From Burkholderiales bacterium (lineage in GTDB: Bacteria; Pseudomonadota; Gammaproteobacteria; Burkholderiales; Burkholderiaceae_E), in NCBI GenBank assembly GCA_020348765.1, contig CP070753.1:2114906-2121027 (forward strand): a stretch of 6,122 nucleotides of DNA, given 5' to 3'. Shown piece after piece: positions 5,397-6,122 of the stretch. The notes beneath the pieces were generated by a model. That model was not told the origin of the DNA, did not search any database, and saw nothing but the letters and a program-made list of their open reading frames with translations. The translations under genes were made by a program, and so were the position numbers. Every line of letters starts with the position of its first letter. The stretch's first letter is position 1.

Positions 5397-6122
5397 ATGA
5401 GCTACCAGCTGTTGTTTCGCGATCGCGCCGAGATCGAGCACATACAGCGCGAAAACCTGCGCGACACGCTCGCGCTCGCGGCCGAGCGCCACCCGTACTA
5501 CCGTGACCTGATGCGCGAGCGCGGTCTCGCGGCGCGCGACTTCGCCGAGCTCGCCGATCTGGCGCGGCTGCCGCTGACCTTCAAGCAGCAGTACATGGAC
5601 GCGCCCGAACGGTTCGTGCTCGACACCAGCGGTCTGGACGAGGAAATGCGCATCGTCTGGGACACGATGTACACGACCGGCTCGACCGCGGGCCGGCCGA
5701 CGCCGTTCGTGTCGACCACCTACGACTTCTATGACAACCTCGCGCTGCAGCGGAACATGCTGCTGCTGCGCGGTGTCAACCGTGACGACATCATCGCGAA
5801 CCTGTTCCCCCTGACGCGCGCGCCGCACGGCGCGTGGAATCGCGCGCTGCACGCCGCCGCGAGCCTGTCGGTGCGCGTGGTCGCGGCGATGCCCGGCCAT
5901 CCGTCGCGCTTCCTGCAGGTCGGCAACGGCACGGACCAGGTGATCGCCATCGTCGAGGCGAGCGGCGCGACGATCCTCTGGGGCGTGCCCAGCTACCTGG
6001 CCCGCCTCGCCGAACGCGCCGGCGAGCTCGGCGCGGACTGGAGCAAGGTGCGGCTGCTCTTCGTCACCGGCGAGGGCCTGACCGAGGCCGCGCGCAGCGC
6101 TCTGGTCCAGTCAATGGCGCGG
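5397..6122 (+). CDS. Phenylacetate-CoA ligase-like (PaaK family) adenylate-forming enzyme, 3'-truncated
   Basis: An open frame of exactly 242 codons from the ATG at 5397 to the last base of the window with no stop, so it is cut by the right edge; family members have about 430-480 residues. The N-terminus follows the PaaK pattern (LRDTLALAAERHPYYRDLM, then ARLPLTFKQQYMDAP). Residues 91-101 carry the phosphate-binding loop of AMP-forming ligases, YTTGSTAGRPT, followed by PFVSTTYDFY. Further on come ILWGVPSYLARLAER (about 198-212) and LLFVTGEGLTEAARSAL (about 221-237), matching the region where PaaK enzymes have their acyl-pocket and adenine-binding strands. Expected chemistry: a carboxylic acid plus ATP and CoA gives acyl-CoA, AMP and pyrophosphate. 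The phenylacetate name reflects the family; without the C-terminal half the substrate is open, and paaK is not assigned. The ATG lacks a clear Shine-Dalgarno sequence; a GTG two codons upstream (5391) is the only near alternative, as a TAA at 5343 closes the frame. It is divergent from yceH. Confidence 0.9.
   Translation, partial: MSYQLLFRDRAEIEHIQRENLRDTLALAAERHPYYRDLMRERGLAARDFAELADLARLPLTFKQQYMDAPERFVLDTSGLDEEMRIVWDTMYTTGSTAGRPTPFVSTTYDFYDNLALQRNMLLLRGVNRDDIIANLFPLTRAPHGAWNRALHAAASLSVRVVAAMPGHPSRFLQVGNGTDQVIAIVEASGATILWGVPSYLARLAERAGELGADWSKVRLLFVTGEGLTEAARSALVQSMAR

Noticed and set aside
4786..5400. A 204-codon + strand open frame across yceH and the divergent region.
   Set aside because: It is antisense to the conserved YceH domains, with a His/Arg/Gln-rich product; a shadow frame.

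Overview
The window is very GC-rich (about 70% by eye), and every convincing gene has mostly G or C at third codon positions. The gene content fits a high-GC beta- or gammaproteobacterium: a YceH/DUF480 protein very close to the E. coli form, a long NfeD protease paired with a slipin, a GMC oxidoreductase and a PaaK-like CoA ligase. The genus cannot be fixed from this sequence. No rRNA, tRNA, CRISPR array, integrase or insertion sequence was seen.

Layout. (1) Positions 2-2201, + strand: the 3' part of a long-form NfeD gene (membrane serine protease plus OB-fold domain; its start lies before the window). It overlaps by 8 bp a complete stomatin/prohibitin-type slipin gene. These two are a known protease-scaffold pair and form an operon closed by a perfect 9-bp inverted repeat just after the slipin stop. 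(2) Positions 2202-2885: nearly 700 bp without an intact gene, between the convergent slipin and oxidoreductase genes. Its right half (about 2554-2865) has strong codon structure in one + strand frame, but that frame has no start codon and an internal TGA, so it reads as a decayed gene of unknown family. Its left half holds nothing recognisable beyond hairpins. (3) Positions 2886-5274, - strand: yceH followed 25 bp later by a complete FAD-dependent GMC oxidoreductase, probably co-transcribed. (4) Positions 5275-5396: a short divergent promoter region. (5) From 5397 to the right edge, + strand: the first 242 codons of a phenylacetate-CoA-ligase-like adenylate-forming enzyme, which is still open at the window end.

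Functionally, NfeD and the slipin should work together at the inner membrane, the protease trimming the slipin or its clients in lipid microdomains. The GMC enzyme (alcohol to aldehyde) and the divergent acid:CoA ligase could belong to one catabolic route for an alcohol or acid, but that rests on adjacency alone. The most unusual points are the long, repeat-built acidic insert that separates the NfeD catalytic Ser and Lys, and the gene remnant at 2554-2865. I saw no evidence for a wholly new system; most of the window is ordinary housekeeping and catabolic DNA.
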